A stretch of 64,000 nucleotides of DNA from Artemisia argyi (GCA_030686995.1 CM060692.1:126061796-126125795), one strand, 5' to 3'. Counted from the first letter of the stretch, positions 36,142 to 48,314 are shown. Numbers and translations: made by a program. The notes: generated by a model from the letters alone, not told the origin.

Positions 36142-36297
36142 CAATACAGAAAAGTGAAAAATATTTAGTGGGTTCGTATTAAAACATAATGATAAGGACA
36201 TGATTTTCAAGAAACAAGAATGATAAAAGTGAATTTACTGAGTAGAGTTGTCAAGGCCAAGAAAAAGAGCATCGGCAGGGAGATTGTTGTCTTCCAT
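32714..36297 (-). CDS. XK2: Xylulose kinase 2 (D-xylulokinase), 11 exons
   Basis: Coding exons, 5' to 3' on the minus strand: 36297-36239, 36078-35421, 35345-35257, 35175-35111, 34714-34659, 34418-34298, 34021-33947, 33875-33822, 33726-33632, 33240-33066, 32940-32714. All introns are GT-AG and the 1674 nt give 557 aa without a stop, close to the plant XK-2 length. The protein is an FGGY-family sugar kinase that phosphorylates D-xylulose to xylulose 5-phosphate; plant XK-2 proteins are cytosolic (family knowledge), and no transit peptide is evident. Visible landmarks: the start MEDNNLPADALFLGLDNSTQ, AQQHG (100-104, first residue usually Gly), QWSGDNPNS with the presumed catalytic base Asp284, GTSDT (305-309), and the nucleotide-site ATGGASAN (454-461). 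Microsatellites lie in introns 1 and 10. It is the only host gene seen. Confidence 0.96.
32991..33058. repeat. (CA)n-poly(A) run in XK2 intron 10
   Basis: CA repeats (32991-33013) followed by about 45 A, ending 8 bp before the exon 10 donor. Overlapping poly-Phe and poly-Lys ORFs are artefacts. Confidence 0.97.
36105..36139. repeat. Poly(A) run in XK2 intron 1
   Basis: 35 A on the plus strand (poly-T in the transcript), 26 bp upstream of the exon 2 acceptor in transcript order. It may act as or extend the polypyrimidine tract. Confidence 0.95.
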
Positions 36298-36595
36298 CAA
36301 AAATCGGGGAAAAAAGATGAACCGGATGCAAATTCTTAGTTGAACTATTCGAAAATCTGGACCATTAGTGGGCTTATCCGCATGTGATGGTAGTTTTATC
36401 CCTAAAAGTTATGGTAAATGTGTTGATAGATTAGTAGTTTAGTCACTTTATTTGAAGATCTATTTGTAATGTTTTAGATGTATTTGAATTATTATGTAAT
36501 AGTTGAAAAAAAAGTTGAAAAAAAAGATGTTGGTCGGCTTACTATACTTAAAAGATGACATGAAAAACATTTGTTCGCCATAAAATAGTCATCGG

Positions 36596-36630
36596 GTACC
36601 CGCCGCCGCATTGCGCGGGTACTCTTCTAG
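36596..36630 (+). mobile_element. Helitron 3' terminus
   Basis: A perfect 8-bp hairpin (GTACCCGC 36596-36603, GCGGGTAC 36615-36622, 11-nt loop) is followed after 4 nt by CTAG (36627-36630) and then T. Hairpin plus CTRR before T is the standard Helitron 3' end. The 5' end (TC after A) was not located; the element would extend left toward the XK2 promoter or 5' UTR, which starts about 300 bp away. Confidence 0.6.
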
Positions 36631-36636
36631 TTTATT

Positions 36637-36644
36637 TAGATGCA
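36637..36644. repeat. Imperfect 8-bp target-site duplication (left)
   Basis: TAGATGCA, matched 6 of 8 by TAGATGTG at 37299-37306. Confidence 0.6.
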
Positions 36645-37298
36645 CGGATGGCAATTTCCGACCCAGGTCGGGTTTGGGTTAAGCCATTTAACACGTTTCG
36701 GGTTGAGCCAATAACCCGTTTAAAAAAATTTTAATTAAATATTATTTGTATTTTATTATACGGGTTAAACGGGTCGACCCATTTAACCTATTTAACTCAT
36801 GTAATGTTCTAACTTTTGTATATAAAACGGGTTAAATGGGTCAACCCGAAACCTGTTTAACCTATTCAACCCGTGTATATATAAAAAGTAACTCCAATAC
36901 TGTCTTTCACGGGATATGAGTCCCAATACCGTATTCCACGGTGTAAGGGGGAGGTTGAGACGTAGACAATCTTACCCCTACCTAATGTATAGAAGCTGCT
37001 TTCGGTTCTACCAAAGGTAAAAAAGGACCTCCGACCTTGCAAGAGGTGAGGATCGAACCCTTGAACTCTGTCTCTAGAGATAAGAATGTTAACCACTTGA
37101 CCCAACTTTAATTTGCTCTTTTTTATACGGGTTAAATGGGTTAGGTTTGAGTTATGTGTAAACAGATTAGTGTTAACATAGCTAACCCGATAATTTAAAT
37201 GGGCCAGGTTCAAGTTGATGTTTCTAACCCGCCAACCATTTAACCTGAACCCACCAATCCAAACCCGCCAACCCGAACCAGACCCAAATTGCCACCCC
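36645..37298. mobile_element. Non-autonomous hAT-type element with SINE insert
   Basis: Terminal inverted repeats of the form GGRTGGCAATTT (36646-36657 and reverse complement at 37287-37298) and an 8-bp imperfect TSD point to hAT. The ends are rich in repeated CGGGTT/AACCCG. The middle is occupied by a SINE-like sequence. No transposase. Confidence 0.6.
36886..37108 (-). mobile_element. tRNA-derived SINE (Au-like)
   Basis: On the minus strand the sequence opens GGGTCAAGTGGTTAAC (box A-like, 37091-37106), has GGGTTCGATCCTCACC (box B-like, about 37047-37062), then a body including TAGGGGTAAGATTGTCTACG, and ends in a short T-rich tail. Au SINEs end in oligo-T, which fits. It resembles a tRNA gene only at the two boxes and is not a functional tRNA. 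Confidence 0.6.
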
Positions 37299-37306
37299 TA
37301 GATGTG

Positions 37307-37544
37307 GCATGGCAACTAGGGGTGTCAAACGGGTTATCAGGTTGGGTTTACGACTTACCAGGCAGGGTCAATCGGGTTTTGGAAAAATAAAACTAGCCCG
37401 AAATCCAACCCTTTAAGGAATTGGATATATTAGGTTCGGGTTTATTGGGTTGCGGGTTATCGGGTTGGATCTATCGGGTTATTGAGTTACTTGTTAAGGA
37501 AAATAAAATAGATCCAATAATTAAAAGCTTGATTATCTATCCTT
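37307..37544. other. Intergenic, CGGGTT-rich
   Basis: The stretch begins GGGGTGTCAAACGGGTTATC (37319), which resembles the start of another hAT-like element, with many CGGGTT words. No matching right end was found. Confidence 0.35.
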
Positions 37545-38768
37545 ACTCCTTTTTGGGTAAAGGGTTACCCCGGTAAAGTATATTAATCACACAAAAATTC
37601 AGTACAATGGAATGTGGCTGAAATACACATCAACCTCAAGTAAACGCTTGAACGAGTACTAAATCATTTGTGACATGCCACAAAACGCTATTAGCTCTAG
37701 CTACAAACAAAATAATCAATACAAAACAGCTAGAAACAACCAAAACGCCATAGAAAACCATTCAAGAGTGTTCAATACATCAAAACACACACCTCCAAGC
37801 CAACCCAGCATCAATAACAAGTGAGCATAATGAGCTAAATGAGACTACCTCCTTAAAATAACTTCCCAAGAAAAACCCAGTAGGAAAAACCTTGGTAAAT
37901 GAAAATAGAGTACAACTCTCAAGTGGCACTCCCATCCTGAATCATACACATATTTGGGATCTTACATTTATCAAGTAATAATAGAGCAGGAGGAGAGACC
38001 TTCCGAAACCGCATAGTCACAAGCTTGAGCCGAACATTTTGAAACAATAACATCATAAATATGAGAAGTAGACATAGACTTCTTCTTGAACAATCTAGAA
38101 TTGCGTTCTTGCCAAATGTATCAGGTAGTAGCAACAAGAAGAACCCGTGAAACAACACTAACAACATATTGCCTCTTGGAAATAGGTATAAGAAATGTCA
38201 CCACATTAGCCAATCGAGGAGGAATAACATCAAATCAAGAGAGAATACGAGCCATAGCCCAGACCTGCATAGAAAAGTACACTCAAAGAATAAATGTATA
38301 TGTGAGTCTGAAACTAAACAATATAAGGACATCGAAGTAGGCTTAAGTCAGTCTCAAGACCAACATCCCATTGTCTCAACATATTCTGTGTCTTCAACTT
38401 TTGATTAGGAATAAACCACATGTGAAACGCATGTCTCAAAATGCAATTAGGAAACCACATAATATTATACCAATCAACAAATAATAGGATACCAATCAAC
38501 ACATAATATGATACCAATCAACCTCATCACCTCGAAGCCTAATAGAATCCCACACAAGCGACACAGAAAAAGGTTTAAGATTCCCCTTAAGGTTACGCCA
38601 AAAAATAACATTCGAAGTGTTATCATGAATGGTAGGAACATTCACTTTAGAAAACTCCGGGTAACGAACAAACCAATCCTAAGGCCACCTCCAAATACCA
38701 TTATCAATCAGATCATAGACCTAATCATGTAAGGAAAACCCTGAATGAGATATATCCCGGGTAGTTAA
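37545..38768 (-). pseudogene. LINE (L1-type) 3' end with zf-RVT remnant
   Basis: Frames on the minus strand show the C-terminal region of a plant LINE reverse transcriptase protein: 'FSVSLVWDSIRLRGDEVDW' (about 38510-38570), 'QKLKTQNMLRQWDVG' (about 38360-38405), 'YIWQERNSRLFKKK' (about 38080-38120) and 'LLLDKCKIPNMCMIQDG', ending at the stop near 37919. Many stops and shifts occur. About 370 bp of 3' UTR follow, reaching CCGGGGTAACCCTTTACCCAAAAA (37551-37574). The RT core itself is missing (5' truncation, usual for LINEs). Confidence 0.75.
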
Positions 38769-38774
38769 CATCCT

Positions 38775-39902
38775 TGTTAATACAAATATCGCCTAAAAAT
38801 GTTATTTATATTTTACGATCTTTGCTAAGTTTTGTTAACGACAAAGTGTAAACTTTAGTTTTTAGTAAAACATACTTTTAGTTTAAAGACTCGCATAATT
38901 AGACATTTGCTACATTTACATTTCTTATAAAACACAACACTTTTTATATTTCTTAAAATGGAAAAACATTACATTTACATATTACTTAAAATAGTAAATG
39001 TTAAACATCACATCATGCATTTATGGTAAGTTTGTGTGTTTGACTTACCATAAGCTCTTACACATCTTTGGATGCATTCTACTTTGATTCAATGTGTATT
39101 TGACTAGAATTTAGTTGATGTGACTTTGGTTGGTTTGGAAAGATTTATTGCAAAACCTTCTGTCAGCCTGGCGGAACCCTGGAGATACACGGGCGGAACC
39201 CATCTGAGGGTTCCGCCGTATCCGCCAGACCTGCTGAAGGTTTTGCTATAAATACCAAGCCATTTGTTTGAATTTTGGCTTTATCACTTCTCATTACATT
39301 TCACACACATACATTCATATAATTCATCTAACCCCTTAACATTTCATTTTGATGTGAAGTTTCTTTTGTAGCAAAGAAGTTCACAAGTTCATATAAAGTT
39401 ACAAGTATTCAACACAACGTTGCAAGACTTGTTAGCTTAGCATCATGTAGACTTTGTGTAGTTTACACTTCATTTGATTGTGTGTTTTCAGTTGTGGTCG
39501 GTTAGTATTTTAGGCTTTAAAATACATAGTGTGACGGGAGTTGTTATTCCCTTGTAAAAGAACTAACGGGAGTGGTTGTAACCTTGTAAAAGAACTCGAC
39601 ATCTAGCTTAGTGTCTGTAATCGTGTAAGCGGCGTGTAAGGTTTTCTCCGCCGGTGAAAGGAGCTTGTTGACTAGTGAAAGAAACTCTCGAGTTGGATAC
39701 TCGGGGCGTAGACGTAGGGCAAAGAAAAAGAGTCATTGTAGCCGAACCACGATAAATACTCGTGTTGTGGTTTGATCGTTTCTTTATACTTGCATGTTAT
39801 ATATTGTCTTTGTGTTCATATCTTTGATTAAACGGAAAGTTTCAAAAGATAATTAAACGAAAAACTGGTAAAACTATTCAACCCCCCTTCTAGTTTTCCA
39901 CA
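38775..39902 (+). repeat. 5' LTR of Copia 2
   Basis: Estimated as TGTTAATAC...TTTTCCACA, 1128 bp; the right edge is fixed by the primer site, the left edge is a guess based on the end of the LINE and a TG. It has a GC-rich block of GGCGGAACCC/GGGTTCCGCC inverted repeats (39170-39232) just before TATAAATA (39249-39256), a probable TATA box. Confidence 0.6.
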
Positions 39903-39904
39903 AT

Positions 39905-39917
39905 TGGCATCAAGAGC
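39905..39917 (+). other. Primer binding site (initiator tRNA-Met type)
   Basis: TGGCATCAAGAGC, 2 nt after the LTR; resembles TGGTATCAGAGC with an extra A. Confidence 0.7.
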
Positions 39918-40723
39918 TACGTTACTCAAGCTTTTAAAATATATTGTGTTTTAAAACTTGAAACGATCCATGGATTTTGAAAATTACAAAGAAGGGCAAT
40001 CTATGCAAAGACCACCACTTTTTGAAGCAAATCGTTTTATATATTGGAAAAACCGATTTGAAACTTACGTGAAATCTAAAGATATAGATTTATGGTATAT
40101 AATCATTGATGGTGATAATATAGTTACGAATAGCAAAGATGAAGATCAAAAGAAATTAATTGCTAAAAATAATGAAGCTAAAATGATGCTTTACAATGCT
40201 TTGCCTAAGAAAGAATATGAAAGAGTTTTTATGTGTAAAACCGGCAAAGAAATTTGGCAATCTTTAATAGTTACTCATCAAGAAAACTCACAAGTTAAGG
40301 ATAACAAAATTGATCTTCTTGTTCAACAATATGAACAATTTTCTATTCCCGAAGATGAGACTATTGATAGTGCATTTGCTAGGTTTAACACTATTATTAC
40401 TTCACTTAAAGCACTTGATGAATCTTTTTGTAGCAAGAATTTTGTCAAGAAATTCCTTAGTGCACTCCATCCGAACTGGAGAGCAAAAGTGACGACAATT
40501 GAAGAATCCAAGGATCTTTCAAGCATGTCACTTGACGAGCTAATTGGAAACCTCAAAGTTCATGAAATGGTAATGGAAAAAGATTCGGAAATAGTTAAAG
40601 GAAAGAAAGAAAAGATTAAATCCATTGCCTTGAAAGCTAGAGTCCAATCAAGTGACGATGAAGAATCTAGTTCGGATAGTGATGATGAAGAATATGCCAT
40701 GGCCGTTAGAGACTTCAAGAAGT

Positions 40724-40728
40724 TCTTT
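40724..40728. repeat. Target-site duplication TCTTT (left copy)
   Basis: TCTTT before TGTCACACC at 40729; second copy at 44211-44215. Confidence 0.93.
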
Positions 40729-43700
40729 TGTCACACCCCCAATTTACCTGACTTGCAGCGGAATGGAATACCTGGGGGTGTCTGTCATAGCACCACAGTT
40801 ACAGTTACATTGAACGACCTAAAGTGTCGTTTGGAAAATACTGCATTTGATCATTTAAATAATCCAGAGTTTACAAAATGAGGTCCCCAAAATGTGTTGC
40901 AAGTTTATGAAAACAAGTCCTACTAGATCAAATGTTTACATAAGTGCATGAAATAATGATGAGACGCGTCGACTCCGCGACTCCATGAAGGTCCAAATGC
41001 ATGTCACATGAGCTACCTTAATAACCTGAAATACATTGCTAAAACGTCAACACGAATGTTGGTGAATTCCATAGGTTTGTAAAATGTAATGATGTACGAC
41101 CACCACAAGTAAAAGTGCAAGATAAAAATCTCATGAAAATTGTACAATAGCCTTAAGCTCATGACACCGAAGCTATGACTGATGAAACTCTATGCCCCTC
41201 CCGAATGTTCTGCCGAAACATTCAAATGTAAAAGACATGACATGCATCCGCTTATTGTTGGTAATCACTACCACGGATGGAGGCGTCACCCTCGATAGAT
41301 CTATCCACTCACTCTCGCTTAACGGTAAATTAACGGTTCATGATGTTACAAGGGACTTATCACATGGCAAGGTAACTTAAGCTATGTACATGTGTTTGAA
41401 TACTTGGGCTCGTACTAAAATGATTGATGCAATGTATTCCCCCCGTGGGATTTGAAAACAATCAGAAATGTTGAATTGAAAACGGGGCTATGAAAACTCA
41501 CCTTAACTGATGAAACTGTGATGAAATGAAATGAACACCAATGAACAATTAGCTGCCGCAACCCAATATGATGGTACCATGAACATGTAATGAGCTGAAA
41601 AACAAGGCGCGCACACTAGCCGCAACCTAATATGAATGATGAACGATCTACTTTAGATCATGAAATGATGTTATGAATGTCCATGCACATGTTTCCTATA
41701 CCACTCTACTCTTTGAAAAACACTTGTTGTTATCAAAAGTATATATTCCAAGACTTAGGAAAATATGGCTATTAGAAAAATAAACTAGTTGTAATATATA
41801 TACTTATATATATATCGTATGTACCAATGTTTGTGTTGAAATCCTCGGTTTGAAATCCTTGAAATAACGCCTTGTACTAATGAAAATATACTTGTAATCA
41901 CTAATACATCATTAGTTATGAAATTGGGTACTTGGTTAATATTTCTAGAAAATCTAGAATTTAGTACGTAGAAGTATTATTACTTCTATTAGTGACAAAA
42001 CGGTCTCATAAAACTAGTCGTGAAATAGTGAATATTAAGAGTTAGGAAAGAAGCTCAGTAGTTTTGAGAAGATTTTCACCATATCTAAAAAGTCACAGAA
42101 GTGAAGTTTGTCCATACAGGTCTCGATCATAAAGATAATTAGCCGTCAAGTGTGGTGTTTGGGCTATTTTGGCAGATTCTGGGCAGTTTTCGGGAAAGTT
42201 TGGAAGTCCATAAGTTGTTCGTTATAAATCCTTTTGACAAACGGCTGGATGTTTTGGAAACTAGGCTGGGTGAACTAACTTTTTGTCAGTGATGTAAATT
42301 TTCCAGAAATGAGTTTATCAATGAGTAAATTGGCTCTCAACATGATGTCTTACAAAAACTGTTTTTCTATACTTAGTAATATTTTGCTAAAAAGCTGATG
42401 GAAATAAATAGAGTTTCGCCGATTTTGAAACGTGTATATCTTGGTCGTTATAAGCTTGTTTTCTACGTTCTTTATATCCCCGAAATCGTGGGACAACATA
42501 CTAATATATTTTTGATAAGTCGGGATGGCTAGATCAAGTTTTACACCTCAGATTGCCCATTGAAAATCGTGGGACAGCATGTACAATTTTCAGAAAATAG
42601 TTTTCGTCGTTAAACTTGCAAAAATCATATCTCCTTCGTTATAAACTCGTTTTAATCCATTCTTTCGCCCACGGCTTCGTTTTTGAAAGTATTTTCTAAA
42701 TCTTTAGCCCAAAGTTACCCGGAATCCCCTGATTTTTCTGGATTTACAAAAATGGGACAGCATGTATATATACTTGTTAGAAATCCATTTTTCATGTCCA
42801 AAACTAGTTTCTACTTCAACCAAATCTCTTGTAAACTTCACAAAACTAATCTAATCCTACCATACACCTTCTTAGGGTGTCATGGATTCCTATTGACTAA
42901 AAATCAAGTTACTTTAACATGGGAACACCTAAATCACAATCTAGGGTTTGTATGTTCCATTTTTGACAAAATAAATGGTGGTATAGCTAGTTGTACATGG
43001 TTTTTAGCATGGAACTCATGCAATACAAGTAAATATAAGATGATTCATGTAAAAATAAAGTTGATAACTTACTTGATAAAATGAGATGATTAGATGACTA
43101 GAAACCTTGGATTACTTGTGTGTTTGATGCAAGAATCTTGATTAGACTAACAAAATGAACAACTTTGATGCTTTAAACTTTTGAAAAACTTCACTTGATC
43201 ATGGATTATGGTAGAAGTCGTGGGTTTGGAGATGAGGATGAAGAGGTTTTGCTTTTTGATCTTTGAAATGTTATGTATGATTTGTTTTTGAGGTTTATGT
43301 AATTAACTAGTAACTTATAATGTATAATATGTACACATTAATGCATAAGGTTAGGAAACTTGGTATATATTGCCTATGAGAGGACTTATGGGGCTGATTT
43401 CAATGTGAAAAGGAGTAGCCAAATCGGTTTTGATCTCTTAGAAGATATAGTGTATTATTAGTTGTAGTTTGGTGTAAGTATTAGTTATAATCGGGTACCG
43501 GGTTTAATAGAAATAAATGTTCACGAAGTTAACCGGGATGAAATAAAGTTATAATATTGATAAAAACATATTAAAAATATGTTGGGTACAATTACTGAGT
43601 GTTCGGGTGATTATTGTTTAGTTTTCACGAAAACCGTCGTAATATTCATAAGCTTACGTTATAAATAAAATAAATTTTCAAAATACTGGGTAAATGAAGG

Positions 43701-44210
43701 TAATAACTTTTATGATGTTATAATGGATATAAAAATATGTCGGGACCATTGTGGGAAAATTTAGATATATTCGTCGTGTATAAACCGGGTGTTAACGTTT
43801 ACTATAAATACTTATACGTAAAAACGTTAAATGTATCAAATATATAAATTTGAAAATCCTGAGAGTGGTATAACATGAAAATGCTGTTATGATGATATGC
43901 AGACTATCTCCAGTCCATATGAAATGTCATTACTGATAATGCATGAATTCGCACCTGAACCAATACGGTTACGCGAATTTGAATACCCGTAAACTAAATT
44001 TACGATGAAATGTGTAATGCACGTGAATGATGAAATCTTTTCCCGCAATGAATAGTGTTCCGTGAATAGTAAAATTTCTGAATGCTTCTCGGAATGTCAA
44101 ACTGACACAAAAAATGATGAATAGTGTTTTGATGAATAGTGTTTGATGAATAGTGTTTTTCCAAAGTTCGGGAAATGACCTGAAATGACCTGAAATGGTG
44201 AGTTGTGACA
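40729..44210 (-). mobile_element. Solo LTR of Tekay-like family
   Basis: 3482 bp, TGTCACACCC...TTGTGACA, flanked by TCTTT. It is homologous over its length to 13217-16561 but clearly more diverged. With one TSD copy at each side and no internal region, it is a solo LTR left by recombination between two LTRs. Minus orientation is inferred from its relatives. Confidence 0.93.
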
Positions 44211-44215
44211 TCTTT
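44211..44215. repeat. Target-site duplication TCTTT (right copy)
   Basis: Matches 40724-40728; gag reading resumes here. Confidence 0.93.
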
Positions 44216-45343
44216 CGTAGATGAGGGAAGTTTGTAAGGCCACCTAAAGATGACAAGAAAACCTTCCGAAAAGATCGTGAAGATATGAAAGGAAAGGTTG
44301 AAAGGAAATGCTTTAGATGTGGAGACACAAGTCATCTCATAGGAGAATGTCCAAAACCACCCAAAATCAAATCTCAACAAGCTTTTGTGAGTGGTGCTTG
44401 GAGTGACTATGAAGAAGATGACGATGAGCCGAAGAATGATGAAATTGCTCTCATGGCTCACGACTCAAATGAGGTACTCTCCGACTCATCTTACTCTTCT
44501 ATTGATGATGACACCTTACAAAAAGAATATAACAAACTTTTTGAATTAAGCTTAAAAATCGTAAAAAAAAATTGAAAACTAAAAAGGAGTTTTTAGAAAA
44601 TGAAGTTTATGAGTTAAAAGAAAAAGCTAAGAGATTAGAAAAGAGTAAAGGTAGTGACACATCGTGCAAATCATGTGAAGAGCTTAAACTCGAAATTGAG
44701 AAACTTAGAATTACTCAAGATGATCTAATAAAACAAACCACAAAATTTAAGAAGTTCGATAAAAGTATTTCTTGTGCGGATGAAATTATGAAATTTCAAA
44801 AGTCACCATTTGATAAAACAGGACTAGGTTTCATGAAACTAGAAATTTCAAAGAGTCAAACGAAACAAGAAAATAAAGCACAAGAAACTAACAAAAATGC
44901 TACAACAGCCCGCGGAACAGACGGAACCCAAAATAGGGTTCCACCCGTTGAACCCAAAGGTTCCGCGCGGGTCTGCAGCAGCAGTAACAACTTCCACGTC
45001 GGATCGTTCAAAATTTGTTAAAGTCACATATAAAAATGAAACAAAACCTGCTATTAAAACTGGAGTAGGATTTAGTAAAAATGAATTTAGAACTAGAACT
45101 ACTCAACCGAGACCTAAGACTCCAATTCCCAAACGCCCCTTTCCAAAGAGTAACTACAACACACAACCAAACTACCAACATGTTTGGAACCAAAACACTC
45201 CTGGACATTACCAAACTCCAAATTACATGTCATGGAACCCTTATGTTCTATTTTCATACTTGGATCAAGTTAATGGTATGCTTAACCAAAATGGACCCAT
45301 GAGAAATTGGGGACCAAATGTTTGAGTGTTTTTCGTAAAATAG

Positions 45344-46981
45344 GTGTGCCTCAAAGTATGTTTGGAACCGGATGAATGGATTAAAGATAGCGGTTGTTCA
45401 AGGCACATGACGGGTAACAAAAGCCTCTTCTCAAATTATCACAAATGTGATGGAGGTAACGTTACGTTTGGTAGTAAAGCTAAGAGCAAAATCATCGGAA
45501 AAGATACAATCTCTCATGACTCCCTTTTTATTGATGATGCAGCTCATGTTGATAACTTAGGTTTTAATCTCCTTAGTATTAGTCAACTTTTCCGTAATAA
45601 GTATAACGTTCTTTTTAGTGAAAATGGAAGTAAAATACTTAAAGATGGCATAACCATAGCCAAGGGTGTCCTTAAGAACAACGTGTATGTCATGAAGATG
45701 GATCAAACATCTAGAGACAAACTTTGTCTTACTTCATTAGATGAATCTTCAACTTTATGGCATCTCCTCCAAAGACTTATACAAAACCTCTCCTCCAAAG
45801 ACCTAGTTCGAAACCTACCTCAGTTGAAATATGACCAACACTTTTGTGATGCTTGCAAAGTCGGTAAACAAGTCCATAGTAGCCATAAGGCTAAACACTT
45901 GGTTTCTACATCTAGGTGTCTAGAACTTTTGCATATTGATTTGTTCGGTCCATCCGCTATACAAAGTTATGGAGGTAACTTCTATACTTTGGTCATAGTA
46001 GATGATTACTCAGGATATACTTGGACAAAATTTTTGAAAAGTAAAAATAAAGATTTTGATAAATTTGAGATTCTAACTAAGAAAATTCAAAATCAAGTAG
46101 GGTCTAGTATTGTGTCTATTAGAACGGATCACGGTCGTGAATTTGATAATGAATTTCAATTTAGAAACTTTTGTGATAAAAATGGTATTACTCATAACTT
46201 TTCGGCTCCACGCACTCCTCAATCTAATGGTGTAGTAGAACCTAAAAACCGGACTTTGCAAGAGATGAGTAGAAAAATACTAAATGAACAAAACATTCCA
46301 CAAAAGTTTTGGTGTAACGCCGTTGACACATCAACGTACATTTTAAATCGAGTCTTAATTAGACCATTTTTGAATAAAACTCCTTATGAACTATATAAAG
46401 GTAAAAAGCCTACATTAGGATACTTTAGAGTGTTTGGGAGTAAATGCTTTATTCTTAACACCAAGGACTATCTCACCAAATTTGACCCAAAGTCTTATGA
46501 AGGTGTATTTCTTGGATATTCACAAAATAGTAAAGCTTACATTGTTTTAAACAAAGAAACCTTAAGAGTCGAGGAATCGTTGAATGTAACATTCGACGAG
46601 AGTCCACCTCCCTGTAAGACATCACCTTTGGTAGATGATGACTTAGTTGAAAGTCAAGCTATTGAAAACCAAGTGATCTTAGAAAATGACAAGGAAGATG
46701 AACCATTAAGCAAAGAAATTGTTAATGTTAAACAATCCAAAAGTCATCCATTAGATAATGTCATAGGAAATATTAATGAGAGAACACTAAGATCCAAAGC
46801 CCAAAATAAAAGCAACGACTTTTGTTTCGTGTCAACCATTCAACCGAAAAACATTAACGAAGCCATAAATGATGAGTCTTGGGTAATAGCCATGCAAGAA
46901 GAGTTAAACCAATTTGTTAGGATTGATGTATGGACATTAGTTCCTCAACCAAGGAGTCAAACAATAATTGGAACAAAATAG
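45344..46981 (+). pseudogene. Copia 2 protease and integrase region
   Basis: A 546-codon open stretch. The aspartic protease motif is DSGCSRHMTG (about 45386-45415). The pre-integrase site keeps CDACKVGKQ (near 45850) but its His half reads LWHLLQRL, so the HHCC zinc site is damaged. The integrase core has HIDLFGP (Asp near 45940), IRTDHGREF (Asp near 46125) and QSNGVVE (Glu near 46235), so the triad survives, though the residue after the Glu is followed by Pro where Arg-Lys is usual. The stretch ends at a TAG (46979-46981) where the family has Trp, just before 'VFRNKMDENG'. Confidence 0.92.
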
Positions 46982-48314
46982 GTTTTTCGTAATAAAATGG
47001 ATGAAAATGGATTTGTGTCTAGAAACAAAGCTAGGCTAGTAGCACAAGGATATAATCAATAAGAAGGCATTGAGTACGATGAAACTTTTGCTCTGGTTGC
47101 TAGGCTCGAGTCAATTAGAATCTTACTTGCATATGCATATGCACACAATTTTAAACTCTTTCAAATGGACTTCAAAAGTGCATTCTTAAACGGGGTTATA
47201 AATGAAGAAGTGTATGTTGCTCAACCACCGGGCTTCATCGATTTTGAAAAACCTAATCATGTTTACAAACTTAAAAAGGCTCTTTACGGACTTAAGCAAG
47301 CTCCAAAAGCATGGTATGATCGACTTAAAACCTTCCTAGTTGACCATAAGTATACCATGGGCTTAGTTGATAATACTCTCTTCACTAAGAAGAAAGGTTC
47401 ACATATTATCATAGTCCAAATCTATGTTGATGACATTATATTCGGATCAACTTGTCAAGAATTATGCGTCGATTTCTCAAAAATCATGCATGACGAGTTT
47501 GAAATGAATATGATGGGAGAACTCAATTTTTTCCTTGGACTTCAAATTAAACAACTAGAAGATGGTATCTTCTTTAACCAATCTAAATATATTAAGGACA
47601 TGCTTAAGAAATTTGGATTAGAAGATTCGAAACCAATCAAAACTCCCATGTCCACGGAAATAAAACTCACCAAGGATGAGGAAAGTGAATCCGTAGATAG
47701 CACTAAATATAGAGGTATGATTGGAAGTCTACTTTACCTAACGGCTAGTAGACCCGACATTATGTTTAGTGTTTGTCTATGTGCTCGTTTTCAAGAAGAT
47801 CCTAAGACAACTCATCTCGAAGCCGTCAAAAGGATTTTTAGATATATTAAGGGCACTACACATTTAGGTTTATGGTATCCCAAAGGAACGGGAATAGACA
47901 CCATAGTGTATGCCGACTCGGATCATGCCGGTGGCTATGTTGATAGAAAAAGCACAAGTGGTACTTGTACTTTTGTTGGACATTGTCTCACCTCATGGTT
48001 CTCTAAGAAGCAAACGGCTCTCGCTATCTCAACAACGGAAGCCGAATACGTTTCGGCCGGAAAGGCATGTCAACAAGCTCTTTGGATGAAGCAAAAGAGC
48101 CGTTGATCTTAGAAAAAATCTAGTTCAACATGCTCGTACCAAACATATTGAAATCCGTCATAATTTCCTTCGTGATAACGCTAAAAAAGGAAACATCTCA
48201 ATTGAGAAAGTTTCTTCCGAAGACAACATAGCCGATATTTTCACAAAACCTCTTAAACGAGAACCTTTTAACCTTCTTAGGCTAGGCTTAGGACTCATGG
48301 AACCTACATTGTAG
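46982..48314 (+). pseudogene. Copia 2 reverse transcriptase and RNase H
   Basis: RT begins VFRNKMDENGFVSRNKARLV; a TAA at 47060-47062 replaces an expected Gln in 'GYNQEG'. From 47165 the frame is open for 313 codons: 'MDFKSAFLNG' with a catalytic Asp, '[12 protein letters not shown]', and the active site 'IYVDDIIFGS' (47420-47450). RNase H follows with 'VYADSDHAGGYVDRKST' (47905-47955) and 'ISTTEAEYVSA'. A frameshift at about 48095 moves the rest ('ARTKHIEIRHNFLRDN', 'EDNIADIFTKPL') to another frame, ending at 48314. Confidence 0.93.

Larger units (their letters stand above)
39958..45325 (+). pseudogene. Copia 2 gag, split by solo LTR
   Basis: The 5' part (39958-40728) encodes a UBN2-type Gag ('[18 protein letters not shown]', '[11 protein letters not shown]', '[12 protein letters not shown]'). 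After the LTR it resumes at 44216 with a premature TGA (44222-44224), then the knuckle CFRCGDTSHLIGEC (44306-44347), an acidic stretch, and a Lys/Glu-rich coiled-coil segment (44575-44720). Frame changes near 44570 and 44970 and a final stop at 45325 break it. The last part is rich in Pro, Asn and Gln. Gag normally forms the particle shell and packages RNA; this copy cannot make a whole protein. Confidence 0.88.

Noticed and set aside
37040..37108. Possible tRNA gene on the minus strand
   Set aside because: Box A and B-like words are present but there is no acceptor stem or anticodon arm; it fits the head of a SINE.
42683..43084. 133-aa ORF within the solo LTR
   Set aside because: It lies inside an LTR, has no domain, and is not preserved in the homologous LTRs.
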